Counted from the first letter of the stretch, positions 1-12,600 are shown. The stretch is 64,000 nucleotides of DNA from Anthopleura xanthogrammica (GCA_964019055.1 CAXHSA010000093.1:496001-560000); one strand, 5' to 3'. Translations and numbers: made by a program. Notes: a model not told the origin generated them from the letters alone.

Positions 1-102
1 GCTGTTTTTTGCTGACAAAATTGGAAATTTGCTGAGAATTTTCTTTTGCTCAAAACACGACGTTTTCACTGCTAAACGCAAGTTTTGGCCGAGAAAAGCA
101 CA

Positions 103-118
103 TTTTGGGTGTCCAAAA
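103..118. other. A-specific inverted repeat TTTTGG-GTGT-CCAAAA
   Basis: Six-base arms flank a four-base centre at this phase of every A monomer. In B the C at phase 113 is replaced by A and the arms no longer match fully. It is one of several T-tract/A-tract modules with partial dyad symmetry, another being TTTTTGGTCAAAAA at phases 315-328. Confidence 0.85.
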
Positions 119-162
119 CACTGTTTTGCTGGGAAAAAAAACTTTTTAGCCCAAAAAACTGA

Positions 163-176
163 AAAATGGCCATTTT
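163..176. other. 14-bp perfect palindrome AAAATGGCCATTTT
   Basis: The word equals its own reverse complement, with the dyad between 169 and 170. It recurs once per monomer in both families, inside the 47-bp segment (phases 142-188) that has no fixed A/B difference. It is broken in a few copies, for example near 16619 (two changes) and near 20899, 21233, 23526 and 24515 (GG to GC). It may be a protein-binding dyad or simply a by-product of the T/A module pattern. Confidence 0.9.
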
Positions 177-3100
177 GGCTCTCAAAACCAGGTTTTTCGC
201 TTACGGCGTGACCTGTTTGCTGAAACCCCCACTTTTTGCTCATGATAATACCTCTTGAGATAAAAACACGACGTTTTGGCGAAAAAAAATTCGGTTTTGG
301 CTGAGTAAAGGTGCTTTTTGGTCAAAAAAGCTGTTTTTTGCTGACAAAATTGGAAATTTGCTGAGAATTTTCTTTTGCTCAAAACACGACGTTTTCACTG
401 CTAAACGCAAGTTTTGGCCGAGAAAAGCACATTTTGGGTGTCCAAAACACTGTTTTGCTGGGAAAAAAAACTTTTTAGCCCAAAAAACTGAAAAATGGCC
501 ATTTTGGCTCTCAAAACCAGGTTTTTCGCTTACGGCGTGACCTGTTTGCTGAAACCCCCACTTTTTGCTCATGATAATACCTCTTGAGATAAAAACACGA
601 CGTTTTGGCGAAAAAAAATTCGGTTTTGGCTGAGTAAAGGTGCTTTTTGGTCAAAAAAGCTGTTTTTTGCTGACAAAATTGGAAATTTGCTGAGAATTTT
701 CTTTTGCTCAAAACACGACGTTTTCACTGCTAAACGCAAGTTTTGGCCGAGAAAAGCACATTTTGGGTGTCCAAAACACTGTTTTGCTGGGAAAAAAAAC
801 TTTTTAGCCCAAAAAACTGAAAAATGGCCATTTTGGCTCTCAAAACCAGGTTTTTCGCTTACGGCGTGACCTGTTTGCTGAAACCCCCACTTTTTGCTCA
901 TGATAATACCTCTTGAGATAAAAACACGACGTTTTGGCGAAACAAAATTCGGTTTTGGCTGAGTAAAGGTGCTTTTTGGTCAAAAAAGCTGTTTTTTGCT
1001 GACAAAATTGGAAATTTGCTGAGAATTTTCTTTTGCTCAAAACACGACGTTTTCACTGCTAAACGCAAGTTTTGGCCGAGAAAAGCACATTTTGGGTGTC
1101 CAAAACACTGTTTTGCTGGGAAAAAAAACTTTTTAGCCCAAAAAACTGAAAAATGGCCATTTTGGCTCTCAAAACCAGGTTTTTCGCTTACGGCGTGACC
1201 TGTTTGCTGAAACCCCCACTTTTTGCTCATGATAATACCTCTTGAGATAAAAACACGACGTTTTGGCGAAAAAAAATTCGGTTTTGGCTGAGTAAAGGTG
1301 CTTTTTGGTCAAAAAAGCTGTTTTTTGCTGACAAAATTGGAAATTTGCTGAGAATTTTCTTTTGCTCAAAACACGACGTTTTCACTGCTAAACGCAAGTT
1401 TTGGCCGAGAAAAGCACATTTTGGGTGTCCAAAACACTGTTTTGCTGGGAAAAAAAACTTTTTAGCCCAAAAAACTGAAAAATGGCCATTTTGGCTCTCA
1501 AAACCAGGTTTTTCGCTTACGGCGTGACCTGTTTGCTGAAACCCCCACTTTTTGCTCATGATAATACCTCTTGAGATAAAAACACGACGTTTTGGCGAAA
1601 AAAAATTCGGTTTTGGCTGAGTAAAGGTGCTTTTTGGTCAAAAAAGCTGTTTTTTGCTGACAAAATTGGAAATTTGCTGAGAATTTTCTTTTGCTCAAAA
1701 CACGACGTTTTCACTGCTAAACGCAAGTTTTGGCCGAGAAAAGCACATTTTGGGTGTCCAAAACACTGTTTTGCTGGGAAAAAAAACTTTTTAGCCCAAA
1801 AAACTGAAAAATGGCCATTTTGGCTCTCAAAACCAGGTTTTTCGCTTACGGCGTGACCTGTTTGCTGAAACCCCCACTTTTTGCTCATGATAATACCTCT
1901 TGAGATAAAAACACGACGTTTTGGCGAAAAAAAATTCGGTTTTGGCTGAGTAAAGGTGCTTTTTGGTCAAAAAAGCTGTTTTTTGCTGACAAAATTGGAA
2001 ATTTGCTGAGAATTTTCTTTTGCTCAAAACACGACGTTTTCACTGCTAAACGCAAGTTTTGGCCGAGAAAAGCACATTTTGGGTGTCCAAAACACTGTTT
2101 TGCTGGGAAAAAAAACTTTTTAGCCCAAAAAACTGAAAAATGGCCATTTTGGCTCTCAAAACCAGGTTTTTCGCTTACGGCGTGACCTGTTTGCTGAAAC
2201 CCCCACTTTTTGCTCATGATAATACCTCTTGAGATAAAAACACGACGTTTTGGCGAAAAAAAATTCGGTTTTGGCTGAGTAAAGGTGCTTTTTGGTCAAA
2301 AAAGCTGTTTTTTGCTGACAAAATTGGAAATTTGCTGAGAATTTTCTTTTGCTCAAAACACGACGTTTTCACTGCTAAACGCAAGTTTTGGCCGAGAAAA
2401 GCACATTTTGGGTGTCCAAAACACTGTTTTGCTGGGAAAAAAAACTTTTTAGCCCAAAAAACTGAAAAATGGCCATTTTGGCTCTCAAAACCAGGTTTTT
2501 CGCTTACGGCGTGACCTGTTTGCTGAAACCCCCACTTTTTGCTCATGATAATACCTCTTGAGATAAAAACACGACGTTTTGGCGAAAAAAAATTCGGTTT
2601 TGGCTGAGTAAAGGTGCTTTTTGGTCAAAAAAGCTGTTTTTTGCTGACAAAATTGGAAATTTGCTGAGAATTTTCTTTTGCTCAAAACACGACGTTTTCA
2701 CTGCTAAACGCAAGTTTTGGCCGAGAAAAGCACATTTTGGGTGTCCAAAACACTGTTTTGCTGGGAAAAAAAACTTTTTAGCCCAAAAAACTGAAAAATG
2801 GCCATTTTGGCTCTCAAAACCAGGTTTTTCGCTTACGCCGTGACCTGTTTGCTGAAACCCCCACTTTTTGCTCATGATAATACCTCTTGAGATAAAAACA
2901 CGACGTTTTGGCGAAAAAAAATTCGGTTTTGGCTGAGTAAAGGTGCTTTTTGGTCAAAAAAGCTGTTTTTTGCTGACAAAATTGGAAATTTGCTGAGAAT
3001 TTTCTTTTGCTCAAAACACGACGTTTTCACTGCTAAACGCAAGTTTTGGCCGAGAAAAGCACATTTTGGGTGTCCAAAACACTGTTTTGCTGGGAAAAAA

Positions 3101-6100
3101 AACTTTTTAGCCCAAAAAACTGAAAAATGGCCATTTTGGCTCTCAAAACCAGGTTTTTTGCTTACGGCGTGACCTGTTTGCTGAAACCCCCACTTTTTGC
3201 TCATGATAATACCTCTTGAGATAAAAACACGACGTTTTGGCGAAAAAAAATTCGGTTTTGGCTGAGTAAAGGTGCTTTTTGGTCAAAAAAGCTGTTTTTT
3301 GCTGACAAAATTGGAAATTTGCTGAGAATTTTCTTTTGCTCAAAACACGACGTTTTCACTGCTAAACGCAAGTTTTGGCCGAGAAAAGCACATTTTGGGT
3401 GTCCAAAACACTGTTTTGCTGGGAAAAAAAACTTTTTAGCCCAAAAAACTGAAAAATGGCCATTTTGGCTCTCAAAACCAGGTTTTTCGCTTACGGCGTG
3501 ACCTGTTTGCTGAAACCCCCACTTTTTGCTCATGATAATACCTCTTGAGATAAAAACACGACGTTTTGGCGAAAAAAAATTCGGTTTTGGCTGAGTAAAG
3601 GTGCTTTTTGGTCAAAAAAGCTGTTTTTTGCTGACAAAATTGGAAATTTGCTGAGAATTTTCTTTTGCTCAAAACACGACGTTTTCACTGCTAAACGCAA
3701 GTTTTGGCCGAGAAAAGCACATTTTGGGTGTCCAAAACACTGTTTTGCTGGGAAAAAAAACTTTTTAGCCCAAAAAACTGAAAAATGGCCATTTTGGCTC
3801 TCAAAACCAGGTTTTTCGCTTACGGCGTGACCTGTTTGCTGAAACCCCCACTTTTTGCTCATGATAATACCTCTTGAGATAAAAACACGACGTTTTGGCG
3901 AAACAAAATTCGGTTTTGGCTGAGTAAAGGTGCTTTTTGGTCAAAAAAGCTGTTTTTTGCTGACAAAATTGGAAATTTGCTGAGAATTTTCTTTTGCTCA
4001 AAACACGACGTTTTCACTGCTAAACGCAAGTTTTGGCCGAGAAAAGCACATTTTGGGTGTCCAAAACACTGTTTTGCTGGGAAAAAAAACTTTTTAGCCC
4101 AAAAAACTGAAAAATGGCCATTTTGGCTCTCAAAACCAGGTTTTTCGCTTACGGCGTGACCTGTTTGCTGAAACCCCCACTTTTTGCTCATGATAATACC
4201 TCTTGAGATAAAAACACGACGTTTTGGCGAAAAAAATTCGGTTTTGGCTGAGTAAAGGTGCTTTTTGGTCAAAAAAGCTGTTTTTTGCTGACAAAATTGG
4301 AAATTTGCTGAGAATTTTCTTTTGCTCAAAACACGACGTTTTCACTGCTAAACGCAAGTTTTGGCCGAGAAAAGCACATTTTGGGTGTCCAAAACACTGT
4401 TTTGCTGGGAAAAAAAACTTTTTAGCCCAAAAAACTGAAAAATGGCCATTTTGGCTCTCAAAACCAGGTTTTTCGCTTACGGCGTGACCTGTTTGCTGAA
4501 ACCCCCACTTTTTGCTCATGATAATACCTCTTGAGATAAAAACACGACGTTTTGGCGAAAAAAAATTCGGTTTTGGCTGAGTAAAGGTGCTTTTTGGTCA
4601 AAAAAGCTGTTTTTTGCTGACAAAATTGGAAATTTGCTGAGAATTTTCTTTTGCTCAAAACACGACGTTTTCACTGCTAAACGCAAGTTTTGGCCGAGAA
4701 AAGCACATTTTGGGTGTCCAAAACACTGTTTTGCTGGGAAAAAAAACTTTTTAGCCCAAAAAACTGAAAAATGGCCATTTTGGCTCTCAAAACCAGGTTT
4801 TTCGCTTACGGCGTGACCTGTTTGCTGAAACCCCCACTTTTTGCTCATGATAATACCTCTTGAGATAAAAACACGACGTTTTGGCGAAAAAAAATTCGGT
4901 TTTGGCTGAGTAAAGGTGCTTTTTGGTCAAAAAAGCTGTTTTTTGCTGACAAAATTGGAAATTTGCTGAGAATTTTCTTTTGCTCAAAACACGACGTTTT
5001 CACTGCTAAACGCAAGTTTTGGCCGAGAAAAGCACATTTTGGGTGTCCAAAACACTGTTTTGCTGGGAAAAAAAACTTTTTAGCCCAAAAAACTGAAAAA
5101 TGGCCATTTTGGCTCTCAAAACCAGGTTTTTCGCTTACGGCGTGACCTGTTTGCTGAAACCCCCACTTTTTGCTCATGATAATACCTCTTGAGATAAAAA
5201 CACGACGTTTTGGCGAAAAAAAATTCGGTTTTGGCTGAGTAAAGGTGCTTTTTGGTCAAAAAAGCTGTTTTTTGCTGACAAAATTGGAAATTTGCTGAGA
5301 ATTTTCTTTTGCTCAAAACACGACGTTTTCACTGCTAAACGCAAGTTTTGGCCGAGAAAAGCACATTTTGGGTGTCCAAAACACTGTTTTGCTGGGAAAA
5401 AAAACTTTTTAGCCCAAAAAACTGAAAAATGGCCATTTTGGCTCTCAAAACCAGGTTTTTCGCTTACGGCGTGACCTGTTTGCTGAAACCCCCACTTTTT
5501 GCTCATGATAATACCTCTTGAGATAAAAACACGACGTTTTGGCGAAAAAAAATTCGGTTTTGGCTGAGTAAAGGTGCTTTTTGGTCAAAAAAGCTGTTTT
5601 TTGCTGACAAAATTGGAAATTTGCTGAGAATTTTCTTTTGCTCAAAACACGACGTTTTCACTGCTAAACGCAAGTTTTGGCCGAGAAAAGCACATTTTGG
5701 GTGTCCAAAACACTGTTTTGCTGGGAAAAAAAACTTTTTAGCCCAAAAAACTGAAAAATGGCCATTTTGGCTCTCAAAACCAGGTTTTTCGCTTACGGCG
5801 TGACCTGTTTGCTGAAACCCCCACTTTTTGCTCATGATAATACCTCTTGAGATAAAAACACGACGTTTTGGCGAAAAAAAATTCGGTTTTGGCTGAGTAA
5901 AGGTGCTTTTTGGTCAAAAAAGCTGTTTTTTGCTGACAAAATTGGAAATTTGCTGAGAATTTTCTTTTGCTCAAAACACGACGTTTTCACTGCTAAACGC
6001 AAGTTTTGGCCGAGAAAAGCACATTTTGGGTGTCCAAAACACTGTTTTGCTGGGAAAAAAAACTTTTTAGCCCAAAAAACTGAAAAATGGCCATTTTGGC

Positions 6101-7179
6101 TCTCAAAACCAGGTTTTTCGCTTACGGCGTGACCTGTTTGCTGAAACCCCCACTTTTTGCTCATGATAATACCTCTTGAGATAAAAACACGACGTTTTGG
6201 CGAAAAAAAATTCGGTTTTGGCTGAGTAAAGGTGCTTTTTGGTCAAAAAAGCTGTTTTTTGCTGACAAAATTGGAAATTTGCTGAGAATTTTCTTTTGCT
6301 CAAAACACGACGTTTTCACTGCTAAACGCAAGTTTTGGCCGAGAAAAGCACATTTTGGGTGTCCAAAACACTGTTTTGCTGGGAAAAAAAACTTTTTAGC
6401 CCAAAAAACTGAAAAATGGCCATTTTGGCTCTCAAAACCAGGTTTTTCGCTTACGGCGTGACCTGTTTGCTGAAACCCCCACTTTTTGCTCATGATAATA
6501 CCTCTTGAGATAAAAACACGACGTTTTGGCGAAAAAAAATTCGGTTTTGGCTGAGTAAAGGTGCTTTTTGGTCAAAAAAGCTGTTTTTTGCTGACAAAAT
6601 TGGAAATTTGCTGAGAATTTTCTTTTGCTCAAAACACGACGTTTTCACTGCTAAACGCAAGTTTTGGCCGAGAAAAGCACATTTTGGGTGTCCAAAACAC
6701 TGTTTTGCTGGGAAAAAAAACTTTTTAGCCCAAAAAACTGAAAAATGGCCATTTTGGCTCTCAAAACCAGGTTTTTCGCTTACGGCGTGACCTGTTTGCT
6801 GAAACCCCCACTTTTTGCTCATGATAATACCTCTTGAGATAAAAACACGACGTTTTGGCGAAAAAAAATTCGGTTTTGGCTGAGTAAAGGTGCTTTTTGG
6901 TCAAAAAAGCTGTTTTTTGCTGACAAAATTGGAAATTTGCTGAGAATTTTCTTTTGCTCAAAACACGACGTTTTCACTGCTAAACGCAAGTTTTGGCCGA
7001 GAAAAGCACATTTTGGGTGTCCAAAACACTGTTTTGCTGGGAAAAAAAACTTTTTAGCCCAAAAAACTGAAAAATGGCCATTTTGGCTCTCAAAACCAGG
7101 TTTTTCGCTTACGGCGTGACCTGTTTGCTGAAACCCCCACTTTTTGCTCATGATAATACCTCTTGAGATAAAAACACGA

Positions 7180-7200
7180 CGTTTTGGCGAAAAAAAATTG
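7180..7200 (+). other. A-to-B junction in a shared identity tract
   Basis: The A-type CTCTTGAG ends at 7176 and B-type TTGCG starts at 7198. Between them lies phase 258-290, where the families are nearly identical, so the exact crossover cannot be placed. The register is unchanged. The exchanges near 26930 and 52300 fall in the same tract. Confidence 0.88.
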
Positions 7201-7566
7201 CGTTTTGGCTGAGAAAAGGTGCTTTTTGGTCAAAAAAACTGTTTTTTGCTGAGAAAATTGGAATTTGGCTGAGAATTTTCTTTGGCCCAAAACACCACTT
7301 TTTCACTGCTAAACGCACCTTTTGGGCGAGAAAAGCACATTTTGGGTGTCAAAAACACTGTTTTGCTAGAAAAAAAACCTTTTTAGCCCAAAAAACTGAA
7401 AAATGGCCATTTTGGCTCTCAAAACTAGGTTTTTCGCTGACGGTAGGACCTGTTTGCTGAAACCACCACTTTTTGCTCCTGAAAAGACCTCATAAGATAA
7501 AAACACGACGTTTTGGCGAAAAAAAATTGCGTTTTGGCTGAGAAAAGGTGCTTTTTGGTCAAAAAA

Positions 7567-7895
7567 ACTGTTTTTTGCTGAGAAAATTGGAATTTGGCTG
7601 AGAATTTTCTTTGGCCCAAAACACCACTTTTTCACTGCTAAACGCACCTTTTGGGCGAGAAAAGCACATTTTGGGTGTCAAAAACACTGTTTTGCTAGAA
7701 AAAAAACCTTTTTAGCCCAAAAAACTGAAAAATGGCCATTTTGGCTCTCAAAACTAGGTTTTTCGCTGACGGTAGGACCTGTTTGCTGAAACCACCACTT
7801 TTTGCTCCTGAAAAGACCTCATAAGATAAAAACACGACGTTTTGGCGAAAAAAAATTGCGTTTTGGCTGAGAAAAGGTGCTTTTTGGTCAAAAAA
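7567..7895 (+). repeat. Reference family-B monomer
   Basis: This is a typical B copy in the same phase as the A reference. It differs from A at about 30 of 329 positions by hand alignment, so identity is about 91% with no length change. Diagnostic states are TTTGGCCCAAAACACCAC, CACCTTTTGGGCG, GTCAAAAAC, GCTAGAAAAAAAA, CTAGG, TGACGGTAGGACC, ACCACCAC, CCTGAAAAGACCTCATAAG, TTGCG and GAGAAAAGG. B copies have further subtypes: AACCTTTTTAG or AAGCTTTTTAG, GAAAAAAAATTGCG or GAAACAAAATTGCG, and CCTTTTGGGCG or CCTTTGGGGCG. The two families share complete identity at phases 142-188 and 258-284. Confidence 0.95.
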
Positions 7896-8412
7896 ACTGT
7901 TTTTTGCTGAGAAAATTGGAATTTGGCTGAGAATTTTCTTTGGCCCAAAACACCACTTTTTCACTGCTAAACGCACCTTTTGGGCGAGAAAAGCACATTT
8001 TGGGTGTCAAAAACACTGTTTTGCTAGAAAAAAAAAGCTTTTTAGCCCAAAAAACTGAAAAATGGCCATTTTGGCTCTCAAAACTAGGTTTTTCGCTGAC
8101 GGTAGGACCTGTTTGCTGAAACCACCACTTTTTGCTCCTGAAAAGACCTCAAAAGATAAAAACACGACGTTTTGGCGAAACAAAATTGCGTTTTGGCTGA
8201 GAAAAGGTGCTTTTTGGTCAAAAAAACTGTTTTTTGCTGAGAAAATTGGAATTTGGCTGAGAATTTTCTTTGGCCCAAAACACCACTTTTTCACTGCTAA
8301 ACGCACCTTTTGGGCGAGAAAAGCACATTTTGGGTGTCAAAAACACTGTTTTGCTAGAAAAAAAACCTTTTTAGCCCAAAAAACTGAAAAATGGCCATTT
8401 TGGCTCTCAAAA

Positions 8413-11400
8413 CTAGGTTTTTCGCTGACGGTAGGACCTGTTTGCTGAAACCACCACTTTTTGCTCCTGAAAAGACCTCATAAGATAAAAACACGACGTT
8501 TTGGCGAAAAAAAATTGCGTTTTGGCTGAGAAAAGGTGCTTTTTAGTCAAAAAAACTGTTTTTTGCTGAGACAATTGGAATTTGGCTGAGAATTTTCTTT
8601 GGCCCAAAACACCACTTTTTCACTGCTAAACGCACCTTTTGGGCGAGAAAAGCACATTTTGGGTGTCAAAAACACTGTTTTGCTAGAAAAAAAAGCTTTT
8701 TAGCCCAAAAAACTGAAAAATGGCCATTTTGGCTCTCAAAACTAGGTTTTTCTCTGACGGTAGGACCTGTTTGCTGAAACCACCACTTTTTGCTCCTGAA
8801 AAGACCTCATAAGATAAAAACACGACGTTTTGGCGAAAAAAAATTGCGTTTTGGCTGAGAAAAGGTGCTTTTTGGTCAAAAAAACTGTTTTTTGCTGAGA
8901 AAATTGGAATTTGGCTGAGAATTTTCTTTGGCCCAAAACACCACTTTTTCACTGCTAAACGCACCTTTTGGGCGAGAAAAGCACATTTTGGGTGTCAAAA
9001 ACACTGTTTTGCTAGAAAAAAAAGCTTTTTAGCCCAAAAAACTGAAAAATGGCCATTTTGGCTCTCAAAACTAGGTTTTTCGCTGACGGTAGGACCTGTT
9101 TGCTGAAACCACCACTTTTTGCTCCTGAAAAGACCTCATAAGATAAAAACACGACGTTTTGGCGAAACAAAATTGCGTTTTGGCTGAGAAAAGGTGCTTT
9201 TTGGTCAAAAAAACTGTTTTTTGCTGAGAAAATTGGAATTTGGCTGAGAATTTTCTTTGGCCCAAAACACCACTTTTTCACTGCTAAACGCACCTTTTGG
9301 GCGAGAAAAGCACATTTTGGGTGTCAAAAACACTGTTTTGCTAGAAAAAAAAAGCTTTTTAGCCCAAAAAACTGAAAAATGGCCATTTTGGCTCTCAAAA
9401 CTAGGTTTTTCGCTGACGGTAGGACCTGTTTGCTGAAAACACCACTTTTTGCTCCTGAAAAGGCCTCATAAGATAAAAACACGACGTTTTGGCGAAAAAA
9501 AATTGCGTTTTGGCTGAGAAAAGGTGCTTTTTGGTCAAAAAAACTGTTTTTTGCTGAGAAAATTGGAATTTGGCTGAGAATTTTCTTTGGCCCAAAACAC
9601 CACTTTTTCACTGCTAAACGCACCTTTTGGGCGAGAAAAGCACATTTTGGGTGTCAAAAACACTGTTTTGCTAGAAAAAAAACCTTTTTAGCCCAAAAAA
9701 CTGAAAAATGGCCATTTTGGCTCTCAAAACTAGGTTTTTCGCTGACGGTAGGACCTGTTTGCTGAAACCACCACTTTTTGCTCATGATAATACCTCTTGA
9801 GATAAAAACACGACGTTTTGGCGAAACAAAATTGCGTTTTGGCTGAGAAAAGGTGCTTTTTGGTCAAAAAAACTGTTTTTTGCTAAGAAAATTGGAATTT
9901 GGCTGAGAATTTTCTTTGGCCCAAAACACCACTTTTTCACTGCTAAACGCACCTTTTGGGCGAGAAAAGCACATTTTGGGTGTCAAAAACACTGTTTTGC
10001 TAGAAAAAAAAGCTTTTTAGCCCAAAAAACTGAAAAATGGCCATTTTGGCTCTCAAAACTAGGTTTTTCGCTGACGGTAGGACCTGTTTGCTGAAACCAC
10101 CACTTTTTGCTCCTGAAAAGACCTCATAAGATAAAAACACGACGTTTTGGCGAAACAAAATTGCGTTTTGGCTGAGAAAAGGTGCTTTTTGGTCAAAAAA
10201 ACTGTTTTTTGCTGAGAAAATTGGAATTTGGCTGAGAATTTTCTTTGGCCCAAAACACCACTTTTTCACTGCTAAACGCACCTTTTGGGCGAGAAAAGCA
10301 CATTTTGGGTGTCAAAAACACTGTTTTGCTAGAAAAAAAACCTTTTTAGCCCAAAAAACTGAAAAATGGCCATTTTGGCTCTCAAAACTAGGTTTTTCGC
10401 TGACGGTAGGACCTGTTTGCTGAAACCACCACTTTTTGCTCCTGAAAAGACCTCATAAGATAAAAACACGACGTTTTGGCGAAACAAAATTGCGTTTTGG
10501 CTGAGAAAAGGTGCTTTTTAGTCAAAAAAACTGTTTTTTGCTGAGACAATTGGAATTTGGCTGAGAATTTTCTTTGGCCCAAAACACCACTTTTTCACTG
10601 CTAAACGCACCTTTTGGGCGAGAAAAGCACATTTTGGGTGTCAAAAACACTGTTTTGCTAGAAAAAAAAGCTTTTTAGCCCAAAAAACTGAAAAATGGCC
10701 ATTTTGGCTCTCAAAACTAGGTTTTTCTCTGACGGTAGGACCTGTTTGCTGAAACCACCACTTTTTGCTCCTGAAAAGACCTCATAAGATAAAAACACGA
10801 CGTTTTGGCGAAACAAAATTGCGTTTTGGCTGAGAAAAGGTGCTTTTTGGTCAAAAAAACTGTTTTTTGCTGAGAAAATTGGAATTTGGCTGAGAATTTT
10901 CTTTGGCCCAAAACACCACTTTTTCACTGCTAAACGCACCTTTTGGGCGAGAAAAGCACATTTTGGGTGTCAAAAACACTGTTTTGCTAGAAAAAAAACC
11001 TTTTTAGCCCAAAAAACTGAAAAATGGCCATTTTGGCTCTCAAAACTAGGTTTTTCGCTGACGGTAGGACCTGTTTGCTGAAACCACCACTTTTTGCTCC
11101 TGAAAAGACCTCATAAGATAAAAACACGACGTTTTGGCGAAACAAAATTGCGTTTTGGCTGAGAAAAGGTGCTTTTTGGTCAAAAAAACTGTTTTTTGCT
11201 GAGAAAATTGGAATTTGGCTGAGTATTTTCTTTGGCCCAAAACACCACTTTTTCACTGCTAAACGCGCCTTTTGGGCGAGAAAAGCACATTTTGGGTGTC
11301 AAAAACACTGTTTTGCTAGAAAAAAAAGCTTTTTAGCCCAAAAAACTGAAAAATGGCCATTTTGGCTCTCAAAACTAGGTTTTTCGCTGACGGTAGGACC

Positions 11401-12600
11401 TGTTTGCTGAAACCACCACTTTTTGCTCCTGAAAAGACCTCATAAGATAAAAACACGACGTTTTGGCGAAACAAAATTGCGTTTTGGCTGAGAAAAGGTG
11501 CTTTTTGGTCAAAAAAACTGTTTTTTGCTGAGAAAATTGGAATTTGGCTGAGAATTTTCTTTGGCCCAAAACACCACTTTTTCACTGCTAAACGCACCTT
11601 TTGGGCGAGAAAAGCACATTTTGGGTGTCAAAAACACTGTTTTGCTAGAAAAAAAAAGCTTTTTAGCCCAAAAAACTGAAAAATGGCCATTTTGGCTCTC
11701 AAAACTAGGTTTTTCGCTGACGGTAGGACCTGTTTGCTGAAAACACCACTTTTTGCTCCTGAAAAGGCCTCATAAGATAAAAACACGACGTTTTGGCGAA
11801 AAAAAATTGCGTTTTGGCTGAGAAAAGGTGCTTTTTGGTCAAAAAAACTGTTTTTTGCTGAGAAAATTGGAATTTGGCTGAGAATTTTCTTTGGCCCAAA
11901 ACACCACTTTTTCACTGCTAAACGCACCTTTTGGGCGAGAAAAGCACATTTTGGGTGTCAAAAACACTGTTTTGCTAGAAAAAAAACCTTTTTAGCCCAA
12001 AAAACTGAAAAATGGCCATTTTGGCTCTCAAAACTAGGTTTTTCGCTGACGGTAGGACCTGTTTGCTGAAACCACCACTTTTTGCTCCTGAAAAGACCTC
12101 ATAAGATAAAAACACGACGTTTTGGCGAAACAAAATTGCGTTTTGGCTGAGAAAAGGTGCTTTTTGGTCAAAAAAACTGTTTTTTGCTAAGAAAATTGGA
12201 ATTTGGCTGAGAATTTTCTTTGGCCCAAAACACCACTTTTTCACTGCTAAACGCACCTTTTGGGCGAGAAAAGCACATTTTGGGTGTCAAAAACACTGTT
12301 TTGCTAGAAAAAAAAGCTTTTTAGCCCAAAAAACTGAAAAATGGCCATTTTGGCTCTCAAAACTAGGTTTTTCGCTGACGGTAGGACCTGTTTGCTGAAA
12401 CCACCACTTTTTGCTCCTGAAAAGACCTCATAAGATAAAAACACGACGTTTTGGCGAAACAAAATTGCGTTTTGGCTGAGAAAAGGTGCTTTTTGGTCAA
12501 AAAAACTGTTTTTTGCTGAGAAAATTGGAATTTGGCTGAGAATTTTCTTTGGCCCAAAACCCCACTTTTTCACTGCTAAACGCACCTTTTGGGCGAGAAA
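8413..12600 (+). repeat. Overlapping six- and seven-monomer duplications in B
   Basis: The six-monomer step (1975 bp) links TTTTTAGTCAAAA and GAGACAATTGG near 8541-8573 with those near 10516-10548, and GGTTTTTCTCTGACGG near 8745 with 10720. The seven-monomer step (2304 bp) links CTGAAAACACC with AAAAGGCCTC near 9434-9463 to the set near 11738-11767, and TTGCTAAGAAAATT near 9882 to 12186. The two steps overlap, so at least two duplication events are recorded. Confidence 0.82.
9784..9799 (+). other. A-type patch inside a B monomer
   Basis: The bases ATGATAATACCTCTTG replace the B-type CTGAAAAGACCTCATA, while the B-type ACCACCAC before and GAAACAAAATTGCG after are intact. The donor tract is at least 16 bp and less than about 60 bp. 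The copy of this monomer made by the 2304-bp duplication (near 12088) has the B state, so the patch was gained after the copy or lost from one copy. A short gene-conversion tract is the simplest reading. Confidence 0.88.

Larger units (their letters stand above)
1..329 (+). repeat. Reference family-A monomer
   Basis: This copy serves as the A reference; phase 1 is the G of GCTGTTTTTT at base 1. Diagnostic A states by phase are CAAAACACGACG at 51-62, AAGTTTTGGCCG at 80-91, GTCCAAAAC at 111-119, GCTGGGAAAAAAAAC at 128-142, CCAGG at 188-192, TTACGGCGTGACC at 201-213, a run of five C at 226-230, CATGATAATACCTCTTGAG at 241-259, TTCGG at 290-294 and GAGTAAAGG at 303-311. The 15-bp word AAAACACGACGTTTT occurs twice, at 52 and 263. 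Two segments, about 199-215 and 239-261, lack strong A or T runs; the rest carries one about every 10 bp. Confidence 0.95.
1..7190 (+). repeat. Family-A block 1 (about 22 monomers)
   Basis: All monomers here carry the A diagnostic states and are nearly identical. The few private changes include an A8-to-AAACAAAA change in the run before TTCGG near 942 and again near 3903, exactly nine monomers apart, a single C at 2838 in TTACGCCG, a TTTTTTG variant near 3155, and loss of one A near 4230 that makes a 328-bp monomer. The block continues to the left beyond the window. Confidence 0.95.

Noticed and set aside
170..178. CArG-like element CCATTTTGG
   Set aside because: A CArG box has six A/T bases between CC and GG; this has five. 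The word is explained by the module pattern.
195..211. Possible CENP-B box at TTTCGCTTACGGCGTGA
   Set aside because: The core requires TTCG, four bases, A, two bases, CGGG. Here the fifth base after TTCG is C and no CGGG follows, so the essential positions fail, and the family-B version is further away.
274..284. E2F-like word TTTTGGCGAAA
   Set aside because: It is close to but does not satisfy the TTTSSCGC consensus, and its presence in every monomer far from any gene gives no regulatory meaning.
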